Source: Telluribacter humicola (lineage in GTDB: Bacteria > Bacteroidota > Bacteroidia > Cytophagales > Spirosomataceae). Taken from it: a stretch of DNA of 64,000 nt. Under the pieces are notes generated by a model. That model saw only the letters and a program-made list of their open reading frames with translations. It made no database searches and had not been told where the DNA came from. The stretch spans positions 1,674,001 through 1,738,000 of the forward strand of contig NZ_JAFIQT010000001.1 in assembly GCF_017355935.1 (NCBI RefSeq), written 5' to 3'. The translations under genes were made by a program, and so were the position numbers. This document shows, in pieces, positions 23,272-31,300 of this stretch; position 1 is the stretch's first letter, and every line of letters begins with the position of its first letter.

Positions 23272-24945
23272 ATGAGTACCCTTCGCCGCATTGACTATCT
23301 GCTGATTATTATTGGAGTGATACTAGTCTATGGGTTAGGCCTATTCCTACCCATTCTTAATTCAGATCCGGCTTTCAATGCCGCCGTGGCTCTGCGAATG
23401 TACCAGTCGGGTGACTATGTGAGCCTGGTTGATCAGTTTACCCCCTACCTGGATAAGCCTCACCTGTCTTTCTGGCTGGCCGCGGCCTCCTTTGAAGTAT
23501 TTGGCGTGTCCGCCTGGGCGTATCGGGTACCTTCTCTCCTCGTTTCTATACTGGGGATATATGCTACCTATAGCCTGGGCAAAGAAGCTTACAATAAAGA
23601 AACAGGCTGGCTGTCGGCTGTAGTACTGGCTACTATACAGGCGCAGATCCTGGCCAACCATGATGTCAGGATGGACGCCCTGCTGACGGGCTTTGTGGCC
23701 ATTGGTGCCTGGCAACTGTTCGAGTACCTAAAGTACGGTCGGGTCAGTAGTCTCCTCTGGGGAGCCGTTATGGCGGGACTGGCTTTCAACGTGAAGGGCA
23801 TGGTAGGAGTGGGTGTACTTGGTATCGCCTTTTTGGTAGAGGTACTGCACCAGCGGGCTTGGCTCCGGTTATTTTCGGGGGCACTGGTGGGGGCGGTACT
23901 TGCTTTTGTCATTACCATCAGTCCGGTACTATGGGCATTTTACATACAGTTTGATCAGCATCCTGAACAGGTAATAGCGGGTAGGACAGGCGTTTCGGGA
24001 GTGCGGTTCATCCTGTGGGACCAGAACTTTGAGCGGATGGCCGGAGGACGTTTCGGACAGGCCGGTGCCAATGATCCCTTCCTGTTTTTTCATACGTTAC
24101 TGTGGGCGGCCTTACCCTGGCCACTGCTCATCTATGCCGGCTGGATCACCCGCTTCTTTCGCTTCCGGCGGGTACGTGCGCAGGAGTGGTTTACGGGTGG
24201 TGGAGCGCTGGCCTGTATGGTACTCTTCTCTTTTTCGTCATTTAAGCTTCCCCACTACCTCAATATTCTGTTTCCGCTGATGGCCGTATGGGTAGCGGGC
24301 TGGGTGGTAGATGCCCGGCAGACCGGCAGGACCGGCAGGCTACGGTTTATCATCTGGGCACAGCACATTGTACCTGCCCTGATGGTGGTAGCCGCTCTGG
24401 TATTGAGCCTATGGGTATTCAGGCAGGGCACCGGGTTGATCCACATAGTACTCATCGCTTTGGGAGGTGTAGGCCTGGCCTTCTATCTATATACCATCAA
24501 AGAGGCACTTCGGCGGGCACTGGTATTCTCGGCGCTGGGTGCTCTGTACGTCAATGCTATTCTGAACGGGCTGATCTACCCTGAGCTGGACACTTACCAG
24601 GCCGGTAACCAGATGGCAAAGGTGATAAAGCAGAAGGGGATACCCGCCGACCAGGTTTATTTTGCCGAAGGTAGCCCGTTGTTCTACGATCTTGAACTGG
24701 GCATTGAGCGAATCATCCCTTACGTGACACCAGAGCAGGCACAGGAACACCTTCTCAGGCATACTACCCTCTGGCTCGTTGTGGCCCCGGAGCAGATACA
24801 GGAGTACACACAGGCAGGGGCCCGGGTCGTGAGTCAGGAATGCTTCTCTGACTTTCACATCACCCGTCTGACTGGCCAGTTCCTCTATCCCGCCACCCGG
24901 GCAGGTACCTTAGGTAATTACTGTCTGGTCGAGCTGAGGCGGTAG
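23272..24945 (+). CDS. ArnT/PMT-like glycosyltransferase family 39 membrane protein
   Basis: This 557-residue integral membrane protein transfers a sugar from a lipid-linked donor to an acceptor on the outer face of the inner membrane. It has about 11-12 hydrophobic segments. The first outer loop carries the GT39 pattern, with the acidic residue in LPILNSDPAFNAAVALRMYQ and the segment YLDKPHLSFWLAAASFEVFG, followed by AYRVPSLL. The C-terminus (about 440-557) is a soluble domain. The start is the ATG at 23272; a TTG at 23269 is also in frame. ArnT adds aminoarabinose to lipid A in other bacteria, but the substrate here cannot be predicted. It converges with the VanX-like gene. Confidence 0.87.
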   Translation: MSTLRRIDYLLIIIGVILVYGLGLFLPILNSDPAFNAAVALRMYQSGDYVSLVDQFTPYLDKPHLSFWLAAASFEVFGVSAWAYRVPSLLVSILGIYATYSLGKEAYNKETGWLSAVVLATIQAQILANHDVRMDALLTGFVAIGAWQLFEYLKYGRVSSLLWGAVMAGLAFNVKGMVGVGVLGIAFLVEVLHQRAWLRLFSGALVGAVLAFVITISPVLWAFYIQFDQHPEQVIAGRTGVSGVRFILWDQNFERMAGGRFGQAGANDPFLFFHTLLWAALPWPLLIYAGWITRFFRFRRVRAQEWFTGGGALACMVLFSFSSFKLPHYLNILFPLMAVWVAGWVVDARQTGRTGRLRFIIWAQHIVPALMVVAALVLSLWVFRQGTGLIHIVLIALGGVGLAFYLYTIKEALRRALVFSALGALYVNAILNGLIYPELDTYQAGNQMAKVIKQKGIPADQVYFAEGSPLFYDLELGIERIIPYVTPEQAQEHLLRHTTLWLVVAPEQIQEYTQAGARVVSQECFSDFHITRLTGQFLYPATRAGTLGNYCLVELRR

Positions 24946-24972
24946 AGGTTGCAGCTTGTGAATCCGTGAAGG

Positions 24973-24998
24973 GAGGAAGAATAGCTACTTTCTTCCCC
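24973..24998. terminator. hairpin between convergent genes
   Basis: GAGGAAGAA and TTCTTCC(CC)TC pair around the loop TAGCTACT. A T-rich stretch follows on the plus strand. It lies between the GT39 stop (24945) and the VanX-like stop (25016). Confidence 0.5.
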
Positions 24999-25015
24999 TC
25001 TTCCTTTTATCCTCC

Positions 25016-25801
25016 CTATTTGATCATCCCGTACCTAGCCTTGGCCCGGCTGCGGGACATGCCATCAAAGTGCCACCATTCGGTAGGATTGACCGAGAAC
25101 CCTGCCTGAGTCATAGCCCGGCGGAGCAGACCGCGGTTAGCTACCTGTTGCGTAGTAAGTTTGCCCTCGCGTAGCATCTGCTGTTCGGTGCGGGGGTACG
25201 CCAGCGGGCCAAAGTAGTCGTACTTGGTACCCATGTCCAGCGGCTTTCCGGCTGAGTCAGCTACGGTAAGGTCTACGGCACAGCCAAAGTTATGAATAGA
25301 GCCTATCTTTGGATCTGCTACGTACTGCGGCTTCTGCCGTACGGGCATATCCAGCGCATCCCACAGGATGTACTGCACGGAGTTGGGGCGGGCTGCGTCG
25401 TAAACCAGCAGTCGGTAGCCGGGCTTGACTTCATTCAACAGTTTGTTGGCCCGGGCCAGCTTGCGGGCCATGTCGGGTTGCATATAGGCACGGGTCAGGT
25501 CGCCGTATACGTCCTTGCCGACAAAGTTGTCAGTAGTAGAGTACTTCAGTTCTACCATCAGCGTCGGATCTACCTTCTGAATATCTACCAGCCCCTGCTC
25601 AATCATCTTCTTCTCCAGCTCCGGCAGTGTGTCACCTTTTTTTGGCGAAGTGTTATTCGTGGTGTCGGTGGTATGCTTTTTTAAACTGGTAGTAGGTGTA
25701 GTGGGTTGATTTATAGTTTGTTGCTCTTTCGAATGACTTTGGCAGGCACTGGAAGCTCCAATCAGTAAGGGTAGGTACAGGAAGGCCAGGGTCTTTAGCA
25801 T
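25016..25801 (-). CDS. VanX/DdpX-like D-alanyl-D-alanine dipeptidase lipoprotein (M15D)
   Basis: M15D enzymes are zinc dipeptidases that cut D-Ala-D-Ala. The 261-residue protein has a lipoprotein signal (LLIGASSAC, Cys at about 19) and a Ser/Thr-rich linker to about residue 60. The catalytic domain follows, with VELKYSTTDNFVG, the zinc ligands in SIHNFGCAVD (S-x-H-x-x-G-x-A-x-D) and the EWWHF motif near the C-terminus (catalytic Glu and third zinc ligand). The family in non-resistant bacteria recycles cell-wall dipeptide, so vancomycin resistance should not be inferred: no ligase or VanH-like gene is nearby. It lies alone on the minus strand. Confidence 0.88.
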   Translation of the reverse strand: MLKTLAFLYLPLLIGASSACQSHSKEQQTINQPTTPTTSLKKHTTDTTNNTSPKKGDTLPELEKKMIEQGLVDIQKVDPTLMVELKYSTTDNFVGKDVYGDLTRAYMQPDMARKLARANKLLNEVKPGYRLLVYDAARPNSVQYILWDALDMPVRQKPQYVADPKIGSIHNFGCAVDLTVADSAGKPLDMGTKYDYFGPLAYPRTEQQMLREGKLTTQQVANRGLLRRAMTQAGFSVNPTEWWHFDGMSRSRAKARYGMIK

Positions 25802-26022
25802 ATAGATTAATTTTGGATTGTTAGTTAGGGACTAAATAGCTTCTCAGAATACAAGTAAAGCTTCTACTTTTACAAATACTCTATATTTATTGGCAAAAAT
25901 CGGCAAGTTTTGGCTATTATTACTGAATATTTAGTTGATAATAAGCATGAACGATGAAAGTACAATAGATATGGAGAGATTCTGAAAGCTCGAAATAGGT
26001 CGTTCACACTAATGCACACAGG

Positions 26023-26670
26023 ATGAATAAGATCAGACTTTTACTGGCTGATGATCACCGCGTACTGGTGGAAAGCCTGGCTATGCTTGTGGCTACAATG
26101 GATGGAGTCGAAGTGGCAGGAATTGCAAATAACGGTCAGGAAGTACTAGAAAAGCTGGAACAACAGGAAGTGGAAGTGGTACTGTCGGATCTGCATATGC
26201 CCGTTATGGGAGGGATAGATCTGGCGTACCAGGTAAGTAAAAAGTTTTCGGATGTAAAGGTACTTCTTCTAACTATGGACGAAGAACCTGTCATTATAAA
26301 AGAAGCACTTCGGGCAGGAGCCAAAGGCTATGTTTTAAAAAACGCCTCCCGCTCCGATCTTGAAGAGGCGCTACGAACCGTTATGTCAGGCGGTGTGTAT
26401 CTTCATGACAGAATCAAAGAACTACTGGCCCAGGCTGATGCCAACGGAAATGGCCATGATGGAGATGGCCAGATTGGCGGCCTTACCAACCGGGAGATTC
26501 AGGTCATACGCTATATTATCAACGAAGTACCTACTGCCCAGATAGCCGAGGAAATGTTCATTGCTCCCACTACTGTAGAGACTCATCGTAGAAATATCTT
26601 CAAGAAACTTAATATTCACAGCGTCATCGGACTTACCCGTTTTGCTATCCAGCATGGGTTAATAAAATAA
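26023..26670 (+). CDS. LuxR/NarL-family response regulator
   Basis: The 215-residue protein has a receiver domain (residues 1-120) with the acidic pocket at ADDH, the phospho-acceptor Asp in VVLSDLHMPVMGG (about 56), a Thr in LLLTMDE and a Lys in AKGYVLK. A LuxR-type helix-turn-helix follows at about 150-212 (LTNREIQVIRYIINEVPT and IAEEMFIAPTTVETHRRNIF). No sensor kinase gene is adjacent, so it is an orphan here; its partner must lie elsewhere. The following gene is a small lipoprotein 164 bases away. Confidence 0.92.
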   Translation: MNKIRLLLADDHRVLVESLAMLVATMDGVEVAGIANNGQEVLEKLEQQEVEVVLSDLHMPVMGGIDLAYQVSKKFSDVKVLLLTMDEEPVIIKEALRAGAKGYVLKNASRSDLEEALRTVMSGGVYLHDRIKELLAQADANGNGHDGDGQIGGLTNREIQVIRYIINEVPTAQIAEEMFIAPTTVETHRRNIFKKLNIHSVIGLTRFAIQHGLIK

Positions 26671-26834
26671 TGTTTAGAGAGTAGACGCACTACCTCTCCA
26701 GGAAGTACTATACGTATTGTTGTATTTATATAATAAACGATAGAACTATGGAGGTGAGGGGGTGATTTTTTTGCTATTATTATGTAACTCGCTTTTCGTA
26801 ATAATAATATGTAAAAACTCATCCATCCAAATCC

Positions 26835-27269
26835 ATGAAGTATTTCAACTCTCTGGCAGTGTTACTGCTACTCTGTGTCTCTTTAATTACTGGTTGTAAG
26901 AAGAATGGTGAACCGATTGATCCGTTAGTGGAGCCGTCGCCTTACATTGGTCTCTGGGCGGGTACTACCAATGCCGGTGACTCCCTGAAGTTTACAGTTT
27001 CAGATGTACAGGGTAAAATCATGCTGACGGGCTACGATGTAGACGTTAAAATGAAATACAATGGAAATAACATCACCATCAAGCAGAAAGAGACTAATTC
27101 ATCGGGCTATGCCGAAGTAGTAGACAGTAAAGTTAGTTACAAGCTGAATGGAATAGATATCAATTTTAACTTCACTAGCCCGACTACGCTGGTAGGAGCT
27201 TACAAAGGCGAGTTTCCCATGCCTACCCCAACTGTAATCGAGGGGACATTTACGGCGAAGAAAAAGTAG
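26835..27269 (+). CDS. small lipoprotein of unknown function
   Basis: The 144-residue protein starts with a lipoprotein signal (LLLLCVSLITGCKK, lipobox Cys about 21). The mature part is beta-rich and of lipocalin-like or DUF-type character: YIGLWAGTTNAGDSLKFTV, then IMLTGYDVDVKMKY and a final VEGTFTAKKK-like strand (VIEGTFTAKKK). I do not recognise a named family. It converges with the next gene and shares its terminator. Confidence 0.7.
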   Translation: MKYFNSLAVLLLLCVSLITGCKKNGEPIDPLVEPSPYIGLWAGTTNAGDSLKFTVSDVQGKIMLTGYDVDVKMKYNGNNITIKQKETNSSGYAEVVDSKVSYKLNGIDINFNFTSPTTLVGAYKGEFPMPTPTVIEGTFTAKKK

Positions 27270-27290
27270 CTATATAGTATTCATATTAAA

Positions 27291-27324
27291 AGAAAAGCCC
27301 GGAAGTTAGCTTCCGGGCTTTTCT
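27291..27324. terminator. bidirectional terminator
   Basis: AGAAAAGCCCGGAAG, loop TTAG, then CTTCCGGGCTTTTCT is a perfect 15-bp stem with A and T edges. It sits between two convergent genes, 3 bases from the minus-strand stop, and can serve both. Confidence 0.9.
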
Positions 27325-27326
27325 CT

Positions 27327-27989
27327 TTATTTCTTCTTCTGGTTAGCTTCCCCCCAGCTTACTTTGAACTTCCCGTCGGTTACGGTGATTTCATCAGTCT
27401 CTTTGGTCTTCTTGGTATTGTCGTGGTCGTGCGGATCGCCGGTTACCAGCATTCCCCCGCCCGCAGCCGTGATGGCTTTTTTCTCCAGGTTAGCCACCAG
27501 ACCGTATCCGCCTAGTGTCGCCATTGTTCTCTTCTGATAGTACACGCCCTTCATTTTAGCGTCAAAGGTACCTTCGATGGATTTATCAGTTATGGCCGTT
27601 ACGGTTACGGTGCCAGATACTGATTCGCCATCATGGAAGCCGTGTCCCATTTTCTTGGTTTCTTCGGTATAGTCTACCAGGGCGTAGCCGTTGGGTATTT
27701 CCTGGGCTTTTTCGTATTTGGATTCCAGCTCGCGCATGGTAAGTACCGGGTAGGTGCCGGGCTTGAGCTCACCAAAGTAGTATAGTCTGATCCAGAGCTG
27801 TACATCCGGATTGACCTCCATACCGGCAATAGCCAGGTAGTTAAAGTCACTGACGGGGATTTTGAGGCGCTGGGCTTTGGCTTGCCACTCTTTTCCGTTG
27901 ATGTTGGCTTTGAAGGTGTTGTCAGGTACTTGGGCATACGCTGCCGTGCCGAGGAATAGACCTGCGGCCAGAATGAAGAAATTTTTCAT
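27327..27989 (-). CDS. exported protein of unknown function
   Basis: This 220-residue protein has a clear signal peptide (MKNFFILAAGLFLGTAAYAQ). The mature part begins FKANINGKEWQAKAQRL, a pattern seen in small secreted Bacteroidota proteins of unknown role (DUF6252-like, uncertain). It continues with beta strands including GELKPGTYPVLTMRELE and VSGTVTVTAITDKSIEGTFD. A short charged tract (DPHDHDNTKKTKETDE) lies near the C-terminus. The motif GTVTVT...SIEGTFDAK is shared in style with the preceding lipoprotein's VIEGTFTAKKK, but the two are not obviously paralogues. Confidence 0.68.
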   Translation of the reverse strand: MKNFFILAAGLFLGTAAYAQVPDNTFKANINGKEWQAKAQRLKIPVSDFNYLAIAGMEVNPDVQLWIRLYYFGELKPGTYPVLTMRELESKYEKAQEIPNGYALVDYTEETKKMGHGFHDGESVSGTVTVTAITDKSIEGTFDAKMKGVYYQKRTMATLGGYGLVANLEKKAITAAGGGMLVTGDPHDHDNTKKTKETDEITVTDGKFKVSWGEANQKKK

Positions 27990-28162
27990 AGCTAATTAGT
28001 TAATGATTTGGTGGTTATGAAACCTGCATTTCGTAGCGAAGTTATGGTTACTTTTTCTGGGCTACAACCATTCCTGACCAATTCTTATTCAGCGGTATAA
28101 CCGGCTGATGAGCGGGTAGATTAGCGGATGTTGTGCAGAGGGAAGTAGTCAGCAGTGACCAC

Positions 28163-28202
28163 AGAAAAGCCCCATCCTACACACAGGTAGTGATGGGGCT
28201 TA
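28163..28202 (-). terminator. terminator of the PspC/LiaF-like operon
   Basis: AAGCCCCATC pairs with GATGGGGCTT, with an inner CTAC/GTAG stem and a one-base bulge. On the minus strand the stem is followed by TTTTCTG. It lies 23 bases after the last gene's stop. Confidence 0.75.
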
Positions 28203-28224
28203 TAGAGGAAGCTTACGAAATAGA

Positions 28225-29247
28225 TTAGTACCTGTTGATCCTGACCTTAGACAGGCCTGCGTCGTATTTGATAGTGATCTTGCGGCTGGCAGTGCTGAAA
28301 TTGGGCGAGCGGTACAGGTTATCACCTATTTTCTGCAGGTCGTCGAGGTCCCGGATATTCATGGCGCCGTCTATCCTGACCTCACAGCCTGCCGACTTAG
28401 GTACTTCGATCGTGACTGAGGCTACTCCTGACTCTATTTTGACGTCCGTATCGGTCTTGTCACCCAGCCGTACATCTACGTCGGCTACGCCGGTACTTAC
28501 TTTCAGCGATTTTACTTTATAGCTACTCAAGTCCATATCGGCCTTGCCGGCACCGATGCCCAGGTCTACATTCCAAATGGGAGCTTCGTTCAGGCTCATG
28601 GTTACAATATTTTTCACCTTGCCATTCTTGATGTTGATCTGTTCATCTTCCATCTTGAAATCAATGGTAGCTGTGCCATCCAATTTGTTACTACGTATGT
28701 TGGATATAAATCCACCCAGTGTGGTACGGGTATCGGCTTCGAATAACTTGGGCGTAGTACTTGTCAGCTTAAACTCGCCAGCCCCGCCTTCGAGGTTGAA
28801 AGTAGCCTCCTGAATAGCCGCATCCATATCGTACTCGTAGTGGTTAGACTGGGTACGGGTAGAGCGGTTGCGGCGGTCCTCCTCGTAGTCCCGATCGCTC
28901 GAGTCATGATCGTTGTTATTATGGCCGTTGTTGTCATGTTCGTTGTGATCGTCATTGTCCCAGTGGAAGTCCCAGTTGTTACGATGGCGGTCAAAGGCGC
29001 GGTCGGTTCGGTACAGGATACCGCCCAGCACGGCCAGCGCTATGAGCAAGCCCGCCAGGCCACTGCCGACGCCGTTGCGCTCACGCCCGGAGGCCAGCAG
29101 ACTAATACCAGCCAGGATAAGCAGGGCCGGCCAGAACCGGAGTACTCCTTCCCAGTCTACGTTGAGTAAGCCCATGTTGCGCAGGAGCCAGAAGACTCCC
29201 AGCACCACCAACAGGCCTCCCCATACTATTCCATTCGATCTTTTCAT
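28225..29247 (-). CDS. LiaF-like envelope-stress protein with a toast-rack beta domain
   Basis: The 340-residue protein has a DUF5668/LiaI-LiaF membrane pair at the N-terminus (about 8-28 and 36-80, GLLVVLGVFWLLRNMGLL and FWPALLILAGISLLASG). A very polar His/Asp/Asn-rich linker follows (about 85-135, runs such as DNDDHNEHDNNGHNNNDHD), then a beta-helical domain (about 140-340) of the LiaF/DUF2807 toast-rack kind (IQEATFNLEGGAGEFKLTS, VDLGIGAGKADMDLSSYKV and VSTGVADVDVRLGD). LiaF proteins sense or restrain cell-envelope stress in Firmicutes. It is the last gene of a three-gene operon, starting 12 bases after the small DUF5668 gene. The metal-binding look of the linker is only an impression. 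Confidence 0.82.
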   Translation of the reverse strand: MKRSNGIVWGGLLVVLGVFWLLRNMGLLNVDWEGVLRFWPALLILAGISLLASGRERNGVGSGLAGLLIALAVLGGILYRTDRAFDRHRNNWDFHWDNDDHNEHDNNGHNNNDHDSSDRDYEEDRRNRSTRTQSNHYEYDMDAAIQEATFNLEGGAGEFKLTSTTPKLFEADTRTTLGGFISNIRSNKLDGTATIDFKMEDEQINIKNGKVKNIVTMSLNEAPIWNVDLGIGAGKADMDLSSYKVKSLKVSTGVADVDVRLGDKTDTDVKIESGVASVTIEVPKSAGCEVRIDGAMNIRDLDDLQKIGDNLYRSPNFSTASRKITIKYDAGLSKVRINRY

Positions 29248-29259
29248 GATAGGTTCAGG

Positions 29260-29445
29260 TTAATAATTGGTATGAGTACTTTTATCAGTACTGAATGAAT
29301 GGCGAAATAAGAGTAAAACGCCCGAGACGATCAGGATCACCGGCCAGAAGTACCGGCCAAAGTCGATGTCGGAGAGTTCTTCAATCAGAAACATGGAGCC
29401 TACTACAATGAGCATAACGCCCCAGAATGTGTTACGAAAAGTCAT
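29260..29445 (-). CDS. small DUF5668 (LiaI-type) membrane protein
   Basis: The 61-residue protein is two membrane helices (about 7-26, FWGVMLIVVGSMFLIEEL, and 32-50, YFWPVILIVSGVLLLF) with a short polar tail. This is the same two-helix motif found at the N-terminus of the next gene and the C-terminus of the PspC gene. It lies between them in the operon, 12 bases before the LiaF-like gene and 89 bases after the PspC gene. It may be a partner of one or both. Confidence 0.85.
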   Translation of the reverse strand: MTFRNTFWGVMLIVVGSMFLIEELSDIDFGRYFWPVILIVSGVLLLFRHSFSTDKSTHTNY

Positions 29446-29489
29446 GGCTAGTTACAGTTTTTGGTGTTAAAAAAAGTGTTTTATCTGTA

Positions 29490-29518
29490 CCGGAAGCAGG
29501 AGAGTAGCCTGCTTCCGG
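29490..29518 (-). terminator. hairpin between the PspC gene and the small DUF5668 gene
   Basis: CCGGAAGCAGG pairs perfectly over 11 bases with CCTGCTTCCGG around a 7-base loop. On the minus strand a T run (ACACTTTTTTTAAC) comes 14 bases later rather than directly, so it may act as an attenuator or an mRNA-processing site inside the operon. Confidence 0.5.
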
Positions 29519-29534
29519 CGGGAATTGTATAGTC

Positions 29535-30203
29535 TTAGTTGACCCGGATGGTAGGTTCATCATCGTCTGGTCCTTTATCCCGGTTGACATTGGGATCAGT
29601 AGGCCAGGTCGGATCGGTCGGTGCATTGGATGGTGGCGGAGCCGGAGTAGGATCGGGATCTATCGGGTGAACCGGTTCGGCCGGTGGCGGCGTAATAATA
29701 GGCTCGTGATGATCCCGCATGCTTTCCTCATCCCGCTGACGTAGCAAGAGGTACGCTCCAATCCCGATCAGAGCGGCGGGCCAGAAGTAGTGGCGAATGC
29801 TGTACCAGATAGGTAGTTCGTCAATAAGCAGTACTACACCTACCGCCACCAGACCGAAGCCCAGAATCTTGGCCGATTGCCCGGCCTGTCCTGAAGGAGA
29901 ATTGAAAATATTCCGGGCGCCGGAAGGCTCACCGTGTATACCCCCGCCGGTTGTCTCTCCGGTGGCTGTGCCCGTTGGCCCGGTATAGGTAGTACCTGTG
30001 TAGGTAGTGGTGCTCCCCTCGGGTAAGGCTACCCAAAGTATAATATAGGCTATAATGATCCAGCCAGCGTGCGGAGGCAGTAGCAGGGCCAGAACAAATA
30101 GTACTCGAATGATGGCTTTATCTACCCCGAAATAATCAGCAACACCGGCGGCTACACCCCCAAGTACTGCTTCACCAGGTATACGACGCAATTTCTTTTC
30201 CAT
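29535..30203 (-). CDS. PspC-domain protein with a DUF5668 pair
   Basis: This 222-residue membrane protein starts with a PspC domain (residues 1-65, LRRIPGEAVLGGVAAGVADYFGVD and the helix WIIIAYIILWVALPEG). A Gly/Thr-rich linker follows (about 65-105), then a DUF5668 two-helix pair (about 110-155, ILGFGLVAVGVVLLIDELP and FWPAALIGIGAYLLL). The C-terminal tail (160-222) is rich in Pro, Asp and Thr. PspC takes part in the phage-shock envelope response. Together with the two genes after it, this makes a PspC / LiaI-like / LiaF-like cassette, a layout in which one unit of membrane hairpin is used three times. No pspA gene is present. Confidence 0.88.
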   Translation of the reverse strand: MEKKLRRIPGEAVLGGVAAGVADYFGVDKAIIRVLFVLALLLPPHAGWIIIAYIILWVALPEGSTTTYTGTTYTGPTGTATGETTGGGIHGEPSGARNIFNSPSGQAGQSAKILGFGLVAVGVVLLIDELPIWYSIRHYFWPAALIGIGAYLLLRQRDEESMRDHHEPIITPPPAEPVHPIDPDPTPAPPPSNAPTDPTWPTDPNVNRDKGPDDDEPTIRVN

Positions 30204-30236
30204 GGTATTAGGTTTGGCTATGTTTTAATTTGTATT

Positions 30237-30267
30237 CAAAGGTAGTAGGTTATGCAAGATACTTCAA
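30237..30267 (-). promoter_or_regulatory. promoter of the PspC/LiaF-like operon
   Basis: On the minus strand TTG (30265-30267), 20 bases, then TACCTTTG (30237-30244) match the Bacteroidota -33/-7 pattern. The -7 box lies 34 bases before the PspC start. Confidence 0.6.
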
Positions 30268-30413
30268 GCCGGAACTTTATTATCGGTTCCAGTTGAGGTT
30301 GAATGGTAAAATAGTGGGATACTACCTAAAAGTCAAATTGAGCCAGGCTAATTACCTGGTAGGAGGGAGTAGAAGGAGGAAAAGAGCTGCTGGTGAAGCC
30401 GGTAGGATTAAGA

Positions 30414-31037
30414 TCACTCTTCTTCGAGCGCTTCAAGAATATCCATCATAGCGCCAAAGTCCTTGTAGCCGGGACGGATTTCTTCGCTGCCGCGCAGGGC
30501 TATACCTTGCACCGACGTAGTTGACAGTAGATCTTTCACCTCCTGCTCGTCGTTCAGTCCAAAGCCTACCAGGATCGGGTACTGGCGAGCCAGCTGGTTC
30601 AGGAAGCCGGTCCATGCAGTGGTCAGTTCAGCATTCTGATCACTTTCGAGCAGGAAGTAATCCACTTCGTCCTGATAGCGGCTCATGAGGGCATCCAGCT
30701 CGTCGGCCTCGTACGTATCTACATTGACCCGAAGCAGCAGGGGCAGCGAAGCCTCGCTGCGCAGGTAAGGGAGGAGGTTCGGCTCTTCGACCTGCAGGGC
30801 ATCTACGGGATACTCTTTCAGGAGTTCCAGCAGTTGCTGAGGTTCCGTCTGCGACGACTCGGCTACGATTTTAACGCCGGCCAGCCAGGAACGTATTTCT
30901 TCAAATTTCTTGGGAGCTACGTAGTTGGGCGAATCAGCATCAACCGAAAAACCCAGCATATCTACACCCATACCGGTACAATAGCGCGCATCGGACAGGT
31001 TGGTGACGTTACTTATCTTGACAGTAGTTGTAAGCAT
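30414..31037 (-). CDS. phosphoribosylanthranilate isomerase-like (TrpF-family) protein without the catalytic Cys
   Basis: TrpF makes CdRP from phosphoribosylanthranilate in tryptophan synthesis. The 207-residue protein has the TIM-barrel layout and the family start: VKISNVTNLSDARYCTGMG (about 6-24), then GVDMLGFSVDADSPNYVAPKKFEEI. However, the catalytic Cys of the family motif K-I-C-G is Ser at position 9 (KISN). The C-terminal phosphate site is weak (LVGFGLNDEQEVKDLLST, GIALRGSEEIRPG). A Trp operon is not nearby. It may therefore be a divergent paralogue with another task, or a slow enzyme. Convergent with nothing close; its start lies 264 bases from the mnmA start with divergent promoters between. 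Confidence 0.82.
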   Translation of the reverse strand: MLTTTVKISNVTNLSDARYCTGMGVDMLGFSVDADSPNYVAPKKFEEIRSWLAGVKIVAESSQTEPQQLLELLKEYPVDALQVEEPNLLPYLRSEASLPLLLRVNVDTYEADELDALMSRYQDEVDYFLLESDQNAELTTAWTGFLNQLARQYPILVGFGLNDEQEVKDLLSTTSVQGIALRGSEEIRPGYKDFGAMMDILEALEEE

Positions 31038-31113
31038 TATTTTGACTATAAATAGGTACGAGCAGGCGCAATGGATAGGAGTGTACCCCTTACCCGATCA
31101 GTGTTTATTTGTA

Positions 31114-31146
31114 CAAAGCTACACCATCTCCGGCTATTTAGTCAAA
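31114..31146 (-). promoter_or_regulatory. promoter of the TrpF-like gene
   Basis: On the minus strand TTTG (31143-31146), 21 bases, then TAGCTTTG (31114-31121) match the Bacteroidota consensus well. The -7 box is 77 bases from the gene start. Confidence 0.6.
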
Positions 31147-31164
31147 GAATCGCCCCGTTATTCG

Positions 31165-31172
31165 TAACTTTG
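31165..31172 (+). promoter_or_regulatory. -7 promoter box for mnmA
   Basis: TAACTTTG matches TAnnTTTG. A start of transcription near 31178 would give a leader of about 120 bases. No convincing -33 element. It is divergent from the TrpF-like promoter, about 45 bases away. Confidence 0.5.
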
Positions 31173-31192
31173 CAGGCTACTGACAGGCCGTA

Positions 31193-31287
31193 CCTGAGGT
31201 ACGATGAACTTTATCGCTCAGGCAGGCTGTTAGTTCCAAACTAGTACTTTTTTAATAAGACATCCAATCGGGAGGCTTTGAACCTCC
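31193..31287 (+). promoter_or_regulatory. structured leader of mnmA
   Basis: Two stems stand between the promoter and the start codon. CCTGAG/CTCAGG (31193-31198 and 31217-31222) encloses CGAT/ATCG with a GTA bulge. GGAGG/CCTCC (31271-31275 and 31283-31287) encloses CTTTGAA and lies 13 bases before the ATG. The leader may affect translation; no known riboswitch is recognised. Confidence 0.35.
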
Positions 31288-31300
31288 GCGGATTATTGAC

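Noticed and set aside
25016-25801. Vancomycin resistance from a VanX-like gene
   Set aside because: No VanH or VanA/B-type ligase is near, and lipid-anchored M15D enzymes are common cell-wall recycling proteins.
30230-30451. 73-codon plus-strand frame between the PspC and TrpF-like genes
   Set aside because: It overlaps the TrpF-like 3' end and the PspC promoter, and is basic and low in structure. Not supported.
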